Below are positions 1-7,421 of a stretch of 29,990 nucleotides of DNA, piece after piece. The DNA comes from CAYTTA01 sp964440655 (GTDB lineage: Bacteria; Bacteroidota; Rhodothermia; Balneolales; Balneolaceae), in assembly GCA_964440655.1 (NCBI GenBank), contig CAYTTA010000027.1, positions 1 to 29,990 on the forward strand, read 5' to 3'. Each line of letters opens with the position of its first letter. Positions within the stretch are counted from its first letter, which is position 1. Below the pieces are notes generated by a model. That model worked only from the letters and a program-made list of their open reading frames with translations. It was not told the DNA's origin and made no database searches. The position numbers were made by a program, and so were the translations under genes.

Positions 1-1
1 T

Positions 2-40
2 GAGCTCTACAGCAAAGAGGGAGCCTCCCGCTCCGATTGA
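2..40 (+). CDS. possible 3' end of a gene cut by the window edge
   Basis: One plus-strand frame is open from the window edge and reads ELYSKEGASRSD then TGA at 38-40. Its position just before a MacA-type adaptor would suit the end of a TolC-like outer membrane efflux protein, a common partner in such operons, but twelve residues cannot identify a family. A second frame is also open, to a TAA at 42-44, so even the frame is uncertain. Confidence 0.2.
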   Translation, partial: ELYSKEGASRSD

Positions 41-117
41 ATAAATCGGGGAGATTCAGGGTTGTCATCCTGCCGGCTGAATCATCAACCATTCATCATC
101 AAACCAAAGCTGCTTGA

Positions 118-1563
118 ATGAACGAATTGAAAAAGCCGAAATCCCGCAGGATTCCGCTCTGGATTCCCCTTGTGGTTCTCCTGGCGCTGTCGCTATTGTT
201 TATCGCCCGGAAAGCGGGATGGATCGGCCGGACGGAGACGGCCTACGAGGTGACGACCGAAAAGGCGGAACTCCGAACCATCACCCGGATCGTATCGGCA
301 TCGGGAAAGATCCAGCCTGAAGAGGAGGTGATCATACGCCCCGATGTCTCCGGAGAGATCATCGAGCTGCCCGTTCAGGAGGGAGATTATGTGCGGGAGG
401 GGGACCTTCTGGTCCGGATCAAGCCCGATATCTATCAGGCACAGATTGATGATCTCAACGCGATGCTTCTTACCCAGAAAGCCCGGATGGAGCAGGCGAG
501 GGCCCTCATGCTGCAGGCGGAGGCGGAGCACCTGAAGAACAGCGAGCTCTATGAGCGGTCGCTTATTCCGGAGCTGGAGTATCTGCAGTCGAAAAATCAG
601 TATGAGGCGCAGCTGGCGAACTTCCGCGCCTCCGAGTTTCAGATCCTGAGTGCAGAGGCGCAGCTCCGCCGAGCACAGGAGGAGCTGCAGCAGACCGTCA
701 TACGATCCCCGCGGAACGGCACGATCACCCATCTGGCTGTTGAGCAGGGGGAGAGGGTGCTGGGGCAGGCACAGACCGCCGGAACCGAGATGATGAGGGT
801 CGCGAACCTGGAACAGATGGAGGTGGTGGTTGATGTCAATGAGAATGATATCGTCAACGTGAGTTTCGGCGATTCTACCCGGATTGAGGTGGATGCCTGG
901 CCGAACCGCCATTTTGAAGGGATTGTAACGGAGATTGCCAATTCGGCGGCCGTAACGGGAGAGGGGAGTCCTGAGCAGGTGACCAACTACAAGGTGACGA
1001 TCCGCATCTCCAGCCTGCATAACCAGACGCCCGGAGCGGGTGGCGGGGAGGGGATCCCCAGGCACGAGAACGATCCGGAGAGCCCGACCGCCGAGACCCC
1101 CGTGCCGGAGTTCAAGCCCGGAATGTCTGCCACGGTGGATATCCGCACGAGGACCGTGAGGGATGTGGTGTCGGTCCCGATCCAGGCGGTCACGGTACGG
1201 AATGTGCCGCTGGAGCCGGAGAGTCCGGCCAATGGAGATGCTTCTCAGGGGGCAGCCGGCAGCGGAGATGCCGCGGGTGGCCGTTCAGGAAGCAGCGGTT
1301 CCGGAAGTGGCGGCGAGGCGGACGGAAGAGGCGGTGCGCCGGCCGCCGGAAGGCCCGGGGGTGAAGAGATGCGTCGCGTGGTCTTTCTGCATGATAATGG
1401 GGTGGCCCGCCAGGTTGTGGTGGAGACCGGCATCAGCGACGACCGCTATATCCAGGTGGTGAGAGGTTTGAACGGGGGCGAGGAGGTGGTTACCGGAAGC
1501 TACCGGATTCTCTCCCGTGAGCTGAACGACGGGGATGCGATCCGGACCGGAGGGGGTTCCTGA
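118..1563 (+). CDS. MacA/HlyD-type periplasmic adaptor subunit of an ABC exporter
   Basis: A membrane-anchored adaptor expected to link the inner-membrane ABC transporter encoded next to it with an outer-membrane channel. Residues 12-30 form one hydrophobic N-terminal segment after a basic start, giving an inner-membrane anchor with the rest periplasmic. Residues about 60-98 and 190-230 form the two halves of the biotinyl/lipoyl-like domain (SGEIIELPVQEGDYV and SPRNGTITHLAVEQGERV). Between them is a helical hairpin rich in Glu, Gln, Ala and Leu. A beta-barrel region with VDVNENDI follows. Unusual is a Gly/Ser/Ala-rich insertion at about residues 370-416, before the last membrane-proximal segment, which makes the 481-residue protein longer than typical MacA proteins. 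The ATG at 118 has no clear Shine-Dalgarno site. The next gene starts one base after the stop, so they are probably co-transcribed. The substrate is unknown. Confidence 0.9.
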   Translation: MNELKKPKSRRIPLWIPLVVLLALSLLFIARKAGWIGRTETAYEVTTEKAELRTITRIVSASGKIQPEEEVIIRPDVSGEIIELPVQEGDYVREGDLLVRIKPDIYQAQIDDLNAMLLTQKARMEQARALMLQAEAEHLKNSELYERSLIPELEYLQSKNQYEAQLANFRASEFQILSAEAQLRRAQEELQQTVIRSPRNGTITHLAVEQGERVLGQAQTAGTEMMRVANLEQMEVVVDVNENDIVNVSFGDSTRIEVDAWPNRHFEGIVTEIANSAAVTGEGSPEQVTNYKVTIRISSLHNQTPGAGGGEGIPRHENDPESPTAETPVPEFKPGMSATVDIRTRTVRDVVSVPIQAVTVRNVPLEPESPANGDASQGAAGSGDAAGGRSGSSGSGSGGEADGRGGAPAAGRPGGEEMRRVVFLHDNGVARQVVVETGISDDRYIQVVRGLNGGEEVVTGSYRILSRELNDGDAIRTGGGS

Positions 1564-1564
1564 G

Positions 1565-2278
1565 ATGGCGGAAGGGGATATTGTCATCCGGATCCGGGAG
1601 ATCACCCGCCACTACAGGATGGGCGAGACGGTGGTCCGCGCCCTGAACGGGGTGAGCTTCGACGTGGAGCGGAACGAGTACATCGCCATCATGGGACCTT
1701 CCGGATCGGGCAAATCGACCCTGATGAACATGATCGGATGTCTGGATACTCCCACTTCGGGGGAGTACATCCTGAACGGGGAGCGGGTGAGTGAACTGAG
1801 CGATGCGGAGCTGGCCGGAGTGCGGAACCGGGAGATCGGATTTGTCTTCCAGACCTTTCATCTGCTGCCCCGGACCGACTGCCTCCGGAACGTGGAACTT
1901 CCCCTGATTTACGCCGGAGTGCGGAGGGGAGAGCGGCGTGAGAGGGCGGCCGAAGCACTGCGCCGGGTGGGACTGGGGGACCGGATGCATCACCGGCCCA
2001 ATGAACTCTCCGGCGGACAGCGGCAGCGGGTCGCCATCGCAAGGGCTCTGGTCAACCGGCCCTCCATTCTGCTGGCCGACGAACCGACGGGGAACCTTGA
2101 CTCGAAAACGGGCGAAGAGATCATGCATCTGTTTGAAGAGCTCCACCGGGCAGGGAACACCATCGTCCTGGTCACGCACGAGAACGATATAGCCGCCCAC
2201 GCCCGCCGGATCCTGCGTCTGCGCGACGGTCTGATCGAGTCGGACGAGAGAGTGGAAAATCCGGTGCTTGCCGGTTAA
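1565..2278 (+). CDS. MacB-type ABC transporter ATP-binding protein
   Basis: The cytoplasmic ATPase that powers the two permeases that follow. All nucleotide-binding motifs are present: Walker A GPSGSGKST (residues 44-52), Q-loop Gln in FVFQTF (about 95), signature LSGGQ (148-152), Walker B ILLADE with the catalytic Glu at 173, D-loop LDS, and switch His205 in THEND. The length of 237 residues and the sequence MGPSGSGKSTLMNMIGCLD place it in the MacB/LolD/FtsE class. I chose the ATG at 1565, one base after the adaptor's stop; an in-frame upstream start at 1535 would overlap the adaptor gene and add ten residues outside the domain. Unlike E. coli MacB, ATPase and permease are separate polypeptides. 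Confidence 0.95.
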   Translation: MAEGDIVIRIREITRHYRMGETVVRALNGVSFDVERNEYIAIMGPSGSGKSTLMNMIGCLDTPTSGEYILNGERVSELSDAELAGVRNREIGFVFQTFHLLPRTDCLRNVELPLIYAGVRRGERRERAAEALRRVGLGDRMHHRPNELSGGQRQRVAIARALVNRPSILLADEPTGNLDSKTGEEIMHLFEELHRAGNTIVLVTHENDIAAHARRILRLRDGLIESDERVENPVLAG

Positions 2279-2304
2279 CAGCTCACCAGCCGGCCTGAAG
2301 GTAT

Positions 2305-2332
2305 GATCCCGAAAGTGTGATCCCGAAAGTGT
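2305..2332 (+). repeat. two tandem copies of a 14-nt unit
   Basis: The unit GATCCCGAAAGTGT occurs at 2305-2318 and again at 2319-2332, in the 92-base spacer between ATPase and first permease. The spacer also holds short ORFs, including one beginning at the ATG at 2345 whose TGA overlaps the permease ATG at 2371 (sequence TCATGAAAC). Confidence 0.9.
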
Positions 2333-2370
2333 GAAGATGAAATCATGCAGCAAGAGCTGAAGCTGAACTC

Positions 2371-3669
2371 ATGAAACAGAGCGTTTCCTCCGGCGGTGCC
2401 GGACTCTCCCGATTTTCCTCCCGCTTTTCCGGAGTGACGCGGACCGCGGTCAGCATCCTGGAGGGGGTCCGGATCGCCTTCGCCGCCCTGCGGGCCAACA
2501 AGACACGCTCCGCCCTGACGACCACCTGTATCGTGATCGGAATTGTCTCGGTCACGGCGATGAATACGATCACCGACGGGGTGGACCGGGCGTTCGACCA
2601 GAGCATGGAGATGCTCGGGCGCAATGTGGTCTATGTGGAGAAGTGGCCCTGGGGGATCGGGGGCGGGGAGTACCGCTGGTGGGAGTACCGCAACCGCCGT
2701 GAGATGGATATCGCCTATCGGGAGATGCTCGAGAGGCTGGTCCCCTCCGCCTCCATGGTCACGGCTACGGCCGCAAGAAATGCTCCCGTCCGCTACATGG
2801 ACCGGACCGTACCCAGTGTGGGGCTGAGCGGAGTCACGCCGGGGCACCTGCGGACGTCGGGTCTCCAGATCGAGCAGGGGAGGGATTTTACCGAGGAGGA
2901 GAACCAGCGGGGAGCCCGGGTGGTGATACTCGGGGCGAGTCTGGTGAATGTCCTCTTTCCCGGGGAGGATCCCATTGGAAAGCAGGTCCGGATCCGGGGC
3001 GGACGCTATTCGGTGATCGGGACGCTGGAAGCGCGGGGACGATTCCTCGGGATGATGGATTTCGACAATACCCTGCTCATGCCGATCCGGAGCTTCGGCA
3101 ATCTGTTCGGCCTGAGGAACGGAATTACCATGGCGGTTCAGTTTCCGAGTGAGGAGGCGATGGTCGAAGGAGAGTATGAACTGGAAGGGGCGATGCGGCA
3201 GATCCGGCAGCTGGATCCTCTTCAGGAGAACGATTTTGCCCTGAACCGGGCAGCCCAGTTTGAAACGCAGTTCGCCACCATGAAACTGGTGATCTACGGA
3301 ATCGGAATCTTTCTGACCGGGCTGGCACTTTTCGTGGGCGGAATCGGGGTGATGAATATCATGTACGTATCGGTCCGGGAACGGACACGCGAGATCGGCC
3401 TGAGAAAGGCGGTGGGAGCACAATCCTGGGAGATTCTTCTGCAATTCATGATGGAGGCGCTGGTGATCTGTCTGGCCGGAGGTGTGGTGGGCATTCTTCT
3501 CTCGCTGGGGGTCACCTGGCTGATCAACCGTTTCTTTGTCGCCTGGATGGACTGGACCACGGTTCTGCAGGCCTTGCTCATCTGCGGGGCGACCGGCCTT
3601 CTCTTCGGATGGCTGCCGGCCAGCCGTGCCGCGAAATCGGAACCTGTCGAATCACTGCGATATGAATAG
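2371..3669 (+). CDS. MacB/FtsX-type ABC transporter permease (first of two)
   Basis: An inner-membrane permease with the MacB layout. A cytoplasmic N-terminus and amphipathic segment are followed by a first membrane helix at about residues 47-65, then a periplasmic core domain of roughly 230 residues (MacB_PCD). Three more helices lie at about 307-333, 365-390 and 398-418 (FtsX domain). The conserved cytoplasmic loop between helices 2 and 3 contains RERTREIGLRKAVGA, and the C-terminus is PVESLRYE. It has 432 residues. Its last 8 bases overlap the start of the second permease, so their translation is probably coupled. It probably pairs with that permease as a heterodimer served by the single ATPase; this is inferred from gene order. 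Confidence 0.93.
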   Translation: MKQSVSSGGAGLSRFSSRFSGVTRTAVSILEGVRIAFAALRANKTRSALTTTCIVIGIVSVTAMNTITDGVDRAFDQSMEMLGRNVVYVEKWPWGIGGGEYRWWEYRNRREMDIAYREMLERLVPSASMVTATAARNAPVRYMDRTVPSVGLSGVTPGHLRTSGLQIEQGRDFTEEENQRGARVVILGASLVNVLFPGEDPIGKQVRIRGGRYSVIGTLEARGRFLGMMDFDNTLLMPIRSFGNLFGLRNGITMAVQFPSEEAMVEGEYELEGAMRQIRQLDPLQENDFALNRAAQFETQFATMKLVIYGIGIFLTGLALFVGGIGVMNIMYVSVRERTREIGLRKAVGAQSWEILLQFMMEALVICLAGGVVGILLSLGVTWLINRFFVAWMDWTTVLQALLICGATGLLFGWLPASRAAKSEPVESLRYE

Positions 3670-4885
3670 CATTGAGATTTTCCGCCAGGCGATCGATTCG
3701 TTCCGTTCCAGCCGGCTCCGCTCCTCTCTTACGCTGCTCGCCATCTCGGTCGGGGTCTTTGCCATCATCAGTGCCCATACGGCGGTCCTCGTTCTGGACA
3801 ACTATTTCCGTGACACCCTGAGCAGTATGGGAGGTGATGTTATCGAGGTGAGGAAATTTCCTGTCTCGATCAGCGGAGTGGAGTGGAGTTTGTACCGCAA
3901 CCGTCCCGACATCACCCTGGATCAGATGGAACGGCTTGCCGAAAGGCTTCCCCTCTCGGCGGAAGTGGGACCCAACCGTACCTGGAGCACCACCCGGGTG
4001 ACAGCCGGAGAGAGGGAGACCGAACCCAATGTGGGAATACGCGGAGCCAACGAGTTCTACCTGAACAGCAACTCTTTCAACCTGGCCGCCGGCCGGAATT
4101 TCATTCCCGAGGATCTCGATCATGCCCGGCGCGTGGCCATTCTCGGATCGGAGGTGGCCGAGAATCTCTTCGGGTGGGAGAACCCCGTGGGGCGGGAGAT
4201 CCGGATAGGAGGGCTGATCTATCGGGTGATCGGAGTGACCGAAGAGAAAGGGGCGCTTTTCGGCAATTCACAGGATCGATTCGTTCTGGTGCCTTACCCC
4301 ACTCTGGGGTTGGTTTACGGCCGGAGCGGGAATACCACCATCCAGCTGCGGGCCGGGGATGTGAATCGTCTGGAGTCGGTGATGGATGAGGTTGCCGGAA
4401 TACTCCGCGCCCTGCGGCGGGTCGCTCCCGAGGATCCGGACGACTTTGAGCTGGTGACGAACGAGGCGGTGAGCAGCTCCCTTGCGGGGTTTACCGGGGT
4501 GCTCTACATGATCGGGTTTCTGGTGGGGGGCATCGTCCTGCTGGGGGCGGGGATCGGTGTGATGAACATCATGCTGGTATCGGTGACCGAGCGGACCCGC
4601 GAGATCGGGTTGCGGAAAGCAGTGGGTGCGACCCGCCGCACCATAGTACTCCAGTTTCTGCTTGAATCGGTGGTCATCTGTCAGATCGGAGGGGTGATCG
4701 GATGGGGGATGGGTGCGGGGCTTGGAAACGCCGCCGCCCTCTGGCTCGGATCCGGATTTGTCTTTCCCTGGCAGGCAGCGGCGGCCGGTGTGATCGGCAT
4801 GACGCTGGTCGGGGTGATCTTCGGCGTCTACCCCGCATTCCGGGCCGCCCGGCTCGATCCGGTCGAGTCCCTCCGCTACGAATAA
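3662..4885 (+). CDS. MacB/FtsX-type ABC transporter permease (second of two)
   Basis: A paralogue of the preceding permease with the same plan: a membrane helix near residues 20-40, a periplasmic core of about 230 residues, and three C-terminal helices. It carries the same loop signature ERTREIGLRKAVGA and the same final residues PVESLRYE, which suggests an old tandem duplication. I chose the ATG at 3662, which overlaps the stop of the first permease (ATGAATAG) and gives 407 residues beginning MNSIEIFRQA. An upstream in-frame start at 3536 would bury 126 bases in the preceding gene and add unrelated residues. It is the last gene of the exporter cluster; a new promoter-like sequence follows before argB. 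Confidence 0.93.
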   Translation: MNSIEIFRQAIDSFRSSRLRSSLTLLAISVGVFAIISAHTAVLVLDNYFRDTLSSMGGDVIEVRKFPVSISGVEWSLYRNRPDITLDQMERLAERLPLSAEVGPNRTWSTTRVTAGERETEPNVGIRGANEFYLNSNSFNLAAGRNFIPEDLDHARRVAILGSEVAENLFGWENPVGREIRIGGLIYRVIGVTEEKGALFGNSQDRFVLVPYPTLGLVYGRSGNTTIQLRAGDVNRLESVMDEVAGILRALRRVAPEDPDDFELVTNEAVSSSLAGFTGVLYMIGFLVGGIVLLGAGIGVMNIMLVSVTERTREIGLRKAVGATRRTIVLQFLLESVVICQIGGVIGWGMGAGLGNAAALWLGSGFVFPWQAAAAGVIGMTLVGVIFGVYPAFRAARLDPVESLRYE

Positions 4886-4913
4886 GGCTCTGTTATTCCG
4901 CCTCGCATATTCT

Positions 4914-4935
4914 TAACTTTGGGGGTTTATAAACC
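4914..4935 (+). promoter_or_regulatory. candidate promoter and overlapping palindrome before argB
   Basis: TAACTTTG at 4914-4921 matches the Bacteroidota -7 consensus TAnnTTTG exactly, 26 bases before the argB ATG. A perfect 12-nt palindrome GGTTTATAAACC lies at 4924-4935, where transcription would begin. The -33 element is poor (TGTT near 4891). The site could drive the arginine genes with the palindrome as operator; this is inference. Confidence 0.4.
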
Positions 4936-4947
4936 GGTAAAAACTCT

Positions 4948-5814
4948 ATGGAGAACGGTTTCGATATCGACCCGCAAAAGCTTCACTCCCTGAAAGATGA
5001 AATCGTTCTGATCAAGTATGGCGGCAATGCCATGACCGATCCGGACCTCCGCACGGGAGTGTTTGATCAGATCCGCACGTTGAAAGAGAAGGGCGTCCGT
5101 CCCGTACTGGTTCACGGCGGCGGGCCGGCCATTGCCGCTCTGCTCGAGGAGGTGGGTGTTCGCTCGGAGTTTGTGGCGGGGCACCGACGGACCGACGCGC
5201 GCACCATGCGGTATGTGGAGATGGCCCTGCGCGGTCAGGTGAACGGGGAGATTGTAGCAGCCCTCAACCGGCTTGGGGTACCGGCCGTGGGACTTTCGGG
5301 GAAAGATGCCGGTATGGTTCGCGCGGTAAAGCGATCCCATTACGTGAAGGATGAGAATGGCCGGGAGAGTGAAGTGGATCTGGGTTTCGTGGGGGATGTG
5401 GAGTCGGTCGACCCGAGTCTGATCCTTTCGCTGCTCGGAGAGGGGTACCTGCCGGTGATCGCATCAGTTGCATCGGGAGCGGACGGAAGGGATTACAATA
5501 TCAATGCGGATCTCTTTGCCGGTCATCTGGCCGGCGCACTGAAAGCCTTCCTTTTCGTGGCAATGACCGATGTGGACGGGGTACGTACCGACCGTGATGA
5601 TCCGGCAACCCGTCTGGCAAGAATCAATGTGAATGACATTCCGGAGCTTGCGGGAAGGAGTATCCGGGGAGGGATGATTCCGAAGATCGATGCGTGTCTG
5701 GTCGCCCTGGAGCAGGGTGTCCGTGAGGCTCACATCATCGACGGAACGAGTCCAGGCACGCTGGTGAGGCAGCTGCTTACCCGCGAGGCGGGGGGAACCG
5801 TCATCGGGCGCTGA
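4948..5814 (+). CDS. argB: acetylglutamate kinase
   Basis: Phosphorylates N-acetylglutamate with ATP in the second step of the acetylated arginine pathway, in the cytoplasm. Seen: the N-terminal Lys-containing motif IKYGGNAM (about residues 22-29), the glycine loop VHGGGPAI (about 55-62), the substrate-binding region RTDARTMRYVEMAL, the nucleotide-site motif YNINADLFAG, and the C-terminal GGMIPKIDAC with its conserved Lys. The length of 288 residues is typical. It is the first gene of argB-argD-argC-argJ, following a promoter-like TAACTTTG. The ATG at 4948 lacks a convincing Shine-Dalgarno sequence. The long N-terminal arm of arginine-inhibited kinases is not evident, so feedback control cannot be judged. 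Confidence 0.96.
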   Translation: MENGFDIDPQKLHSLKDEIVLIKYGGNAMTDPDLRTGVFDQIRTLKEKGVRPVLVHGGGPAIAALLEEVGVRSEFVAGHRRTDARTMRYVEMALRGQVNGEIVAALNRLGVPAVGLSGKDAGMVRAVKRSHYVKDENGRESEVDLGFVGDVESVDPSLILSLLGEGYLPVIASVASGADGRDYNINADLFAGHLAGALKAFLFVAMTDVDGVRTDRDDPATRLARINVNDIPELAGRSIRGGMIPKIDACLVALEQGVREAHIIDGTSPGTLVRQLLTREAGGTVIGR

Positions 5815-5829
5815 TCCGGTATTGCCTGC

Positions 5830-5865
5830 CCGGCCGATCTGCCCCGTCCGGCCGATCTGCCGTGC
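5830..5865 (+). repeat. two tandem copies of an 18-nt unit after argB
   Basis: CCGGCCGATCTGCC occurs at 5830-5843 and 5848-5861, giving a repeat with an 18-nt period in the argB-argD spacer. The last bases of the two units differ. Confidence 0.85.
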
Positions 5866-5975
5866 CGGAGTGATCCGGTGCAAACGCCATCCGGGTTGCA
5901 GGATCCGTGGCACCGTCATACGGAGCGCATCCTGCCCGCAGGGTGAACCGGCAGAAATTTAAGATTGATCTCTGC

Positions 5976-6020
5976 ATCAACCGTATCAACCGCATCAACC
6001 AAATCAACCAAATCAACCAA
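5976..6020 (+). repeat. five tandem 9-nt units upstream of argD
   Basis: The unit ATCAACCNN is repeated five times without interruption (last two bases GT, GC, AA, AA, AA). It ends 20 bases before the argD ATG at 6041. A weak -7-like TAAGATTG lies just upstream at 5960-5967. If that promoter is used, the repeat falls in the 5' untranslated region; the period is a multiple of three but there is no start codon in the array. Confidence 0.95.
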
Positions 6021-6040
6021 TCACTCAACACTTCGAATCC

Positions 6041-7273
6041 ATGCTCCTTACCAGTGAACAGACCCGGCAACTGACCGAAGAGAATCATCTTCTCACCTAC
6101 AAGCGATACCCTGTCACTCTGGTGCGCGGACGCGGAGCGAAAGTATGGGATTCCGACGGCCGGGAATATATCGATGCACTGGCCGGAATCGGGGTGAACA
6201 GTGTCGGGCACTCTCATCCGAAGGTGGTCGGGGCGATCACCCGCCAGGCGGAAGAGCTCATTCACATCTCCAACCTCTACTATAACCGGCCTCAAGCCCT
6301 GCTGGCGGAGAAACTGACCCGGCTCTCCGGGCTGGACCGTGCATTTTTCTGCAACAGCGGAGCGGAAGCAAACGAGGCAGCGATCAAGATCGCCCGGAAG
6401 GCGGGGAGCCTGAAGGGGAAGACGGGAACGATCGTCTCGATGGAGAACTGTTTTCACGGACGGACGATCGGTACGATCGCCATGGGAAAGGAGAAGTACA
6501 GCAAGGGGTTCGGACCGATGCCGGAAGGGTTTGAGCGCGTTCCCTTCAACGATCCGGAAGCACTCGAGCGGATTGTAAATGACCAGACGGTAGCGGTAAT
6601 CATCGAGCCGGTGCAGGGAGAGGGAGGGGTCCATCCCGCCTCGGAAGAGTTTCTCCAAAAGGCCCGGGCCGTGTGCGACCGCCATGACGCCCTGCTCATT
6701 TTTGATGAGATCCAGTGCGGAATCGCCCGGACCGGGGAGATGTTCGCCTGGGAGCACTACGGCGTGAAACCCGATATCCTCACTCTGGCCAAAGGGCTGG
6801 GGGGAGGGGTCCCGATCGGAGCGGTGCTCCTGTCGGAGCAGGCGGCTTCCGCCATGGGCTATGGAGAGCACGGAACCACCTTCGGGGGGAACCCCCTGGC
6901 GTGTGCCGCCGCACTGGCCACGCTGGAGGTGATCGAGGAGGAGAAGCTGGACGAGAAAGCCCGGACGGAGGGGGAGTACATCATGCAGACACTCCGGGAA
7001 CGGACCCGCGGATGGGAGGTGATCCGTACCATCCGGGGGATCGGGCTGATGATCGGGGTGGAGCTCAACATGAAGGGGGCCGATGTGGTGAACCGGATGC
7101 TCGAGAAAGGGGTGCTCTCCAACTGCGCATCCGATACCGTCATGCGCCTCCTCCCGCCTCTGGTGATCAGCCGGGAGGAGACCGACCGGGTGATCGATGT
7201 GCTGCTTGAGTCGATCCGGGAGAGTGAAGCGGCCGCGGGGAGTCCGGAAGCGGGCGGTAACGGTGCCAAGTAA
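6041..7273 (+). CDS. argD: acetylornithine aminotransferase
   Basis: A PLP enzyme converting N-acetylglutamate semialdehyde to N-acetylornithine with glutamate as amino donor. It is a class III aminotransferase of 410 residues. Seen: the cofactor phosphate loop FCNSGAEANEAAIK, the aromatic/His ring-stacking motif CFHGRT, the acidic residue that binds the pyridine nitrogen in LIFDEIQCG, and the Schiff-base Lys251 in LAKGLGGG, followed by TTFGGNPL. Some family members also act on succinyl-diaminopimelate in lysine synthesis, which sequence alone cannot exclude, but the arg neighbours favour argD. Its last codons and stop lie within the first unit of a 24-nt tandem repeat, so the C-terminus (NGAK) may come from that repeat. 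Confidence 0.95.
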   Translation: MLLTSEQTRQLTEENHLLTYKRYPVTLVRGRGAKVWDSDGREYIDALAGIGVNSVGHSHPKVVGAITRQAEELIHISNLYYNRPQALLAEKLTRLSGLDRAFFCNSGAEANEAAIKIARKAGSLKGKTGTIVSMENCFHGRTIGTIAMGKEKYSKGFGPMPEGFERVPFNDPEALERIVNDQTVAVIIEPVQGEGGVHPASEEFLQKARAVCDRHDALLIFDEIQCGIARTGEMFAWEHYGVKPDILTLAKGLGGGVPIGAVLLSEQAASAMGYGEHGTTFGGNPLACAAALATLEVIEEEKLDEKARTEGEYIMQTLRERTRGWEVIRTIRGIGLMIGVELNMKGADVVNRMLEKGVLSNCASDTVMRLLPPLVISREETDRVIDVLLESIRESEAAAGSPEAGGNGAK

Positions 7274-7317
7274 ACCGGCGGCAACCGTGCCAAGTAAACC
7301 GGCGGCAACCGTGCAAG
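7263..7317 (+). repeat. 24-nt tandem repeat spanning the argD stop codon
   Basis: Two exact 24-nt units lie at 7263-7286 and 7287-7310, followed by a partial third beginning GTGCAAG; a degenerate partial copy precedes them. Each full unit starts GTGCCAAGTAAA and ends CCGGCGGCAACC. The argD TAA (7271-7273) is in unit one. The rest of the argD-argC spacer to 7421 shows nothing else I recognise. Confidence 0.9.
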
Positions 7318-7421
7318 GGCCAGCAGCCGGGCAACATGCAAAGCGGATTTGCGACAACGGTGAAAGAGGCGGCCGGCAACCCGCAGTGAGCAACAGACAA
7401 CAGGTTTAAGAGGATAGAAAA

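Noticed and set aside
5976..6020. CRISPR-like array
   Set aside because: The units are 9 nt with no spacers and no cas genes are nearby; simple tandem repeat.
5801..7393. Long minus-strand open frame across argD and the spacer before it
   Set aside because: It is antisense to a clear aminotransferase gene, has low-complexity segments made by the 9-nt and 24-nt repeats read in reverse, and shows no family motif.
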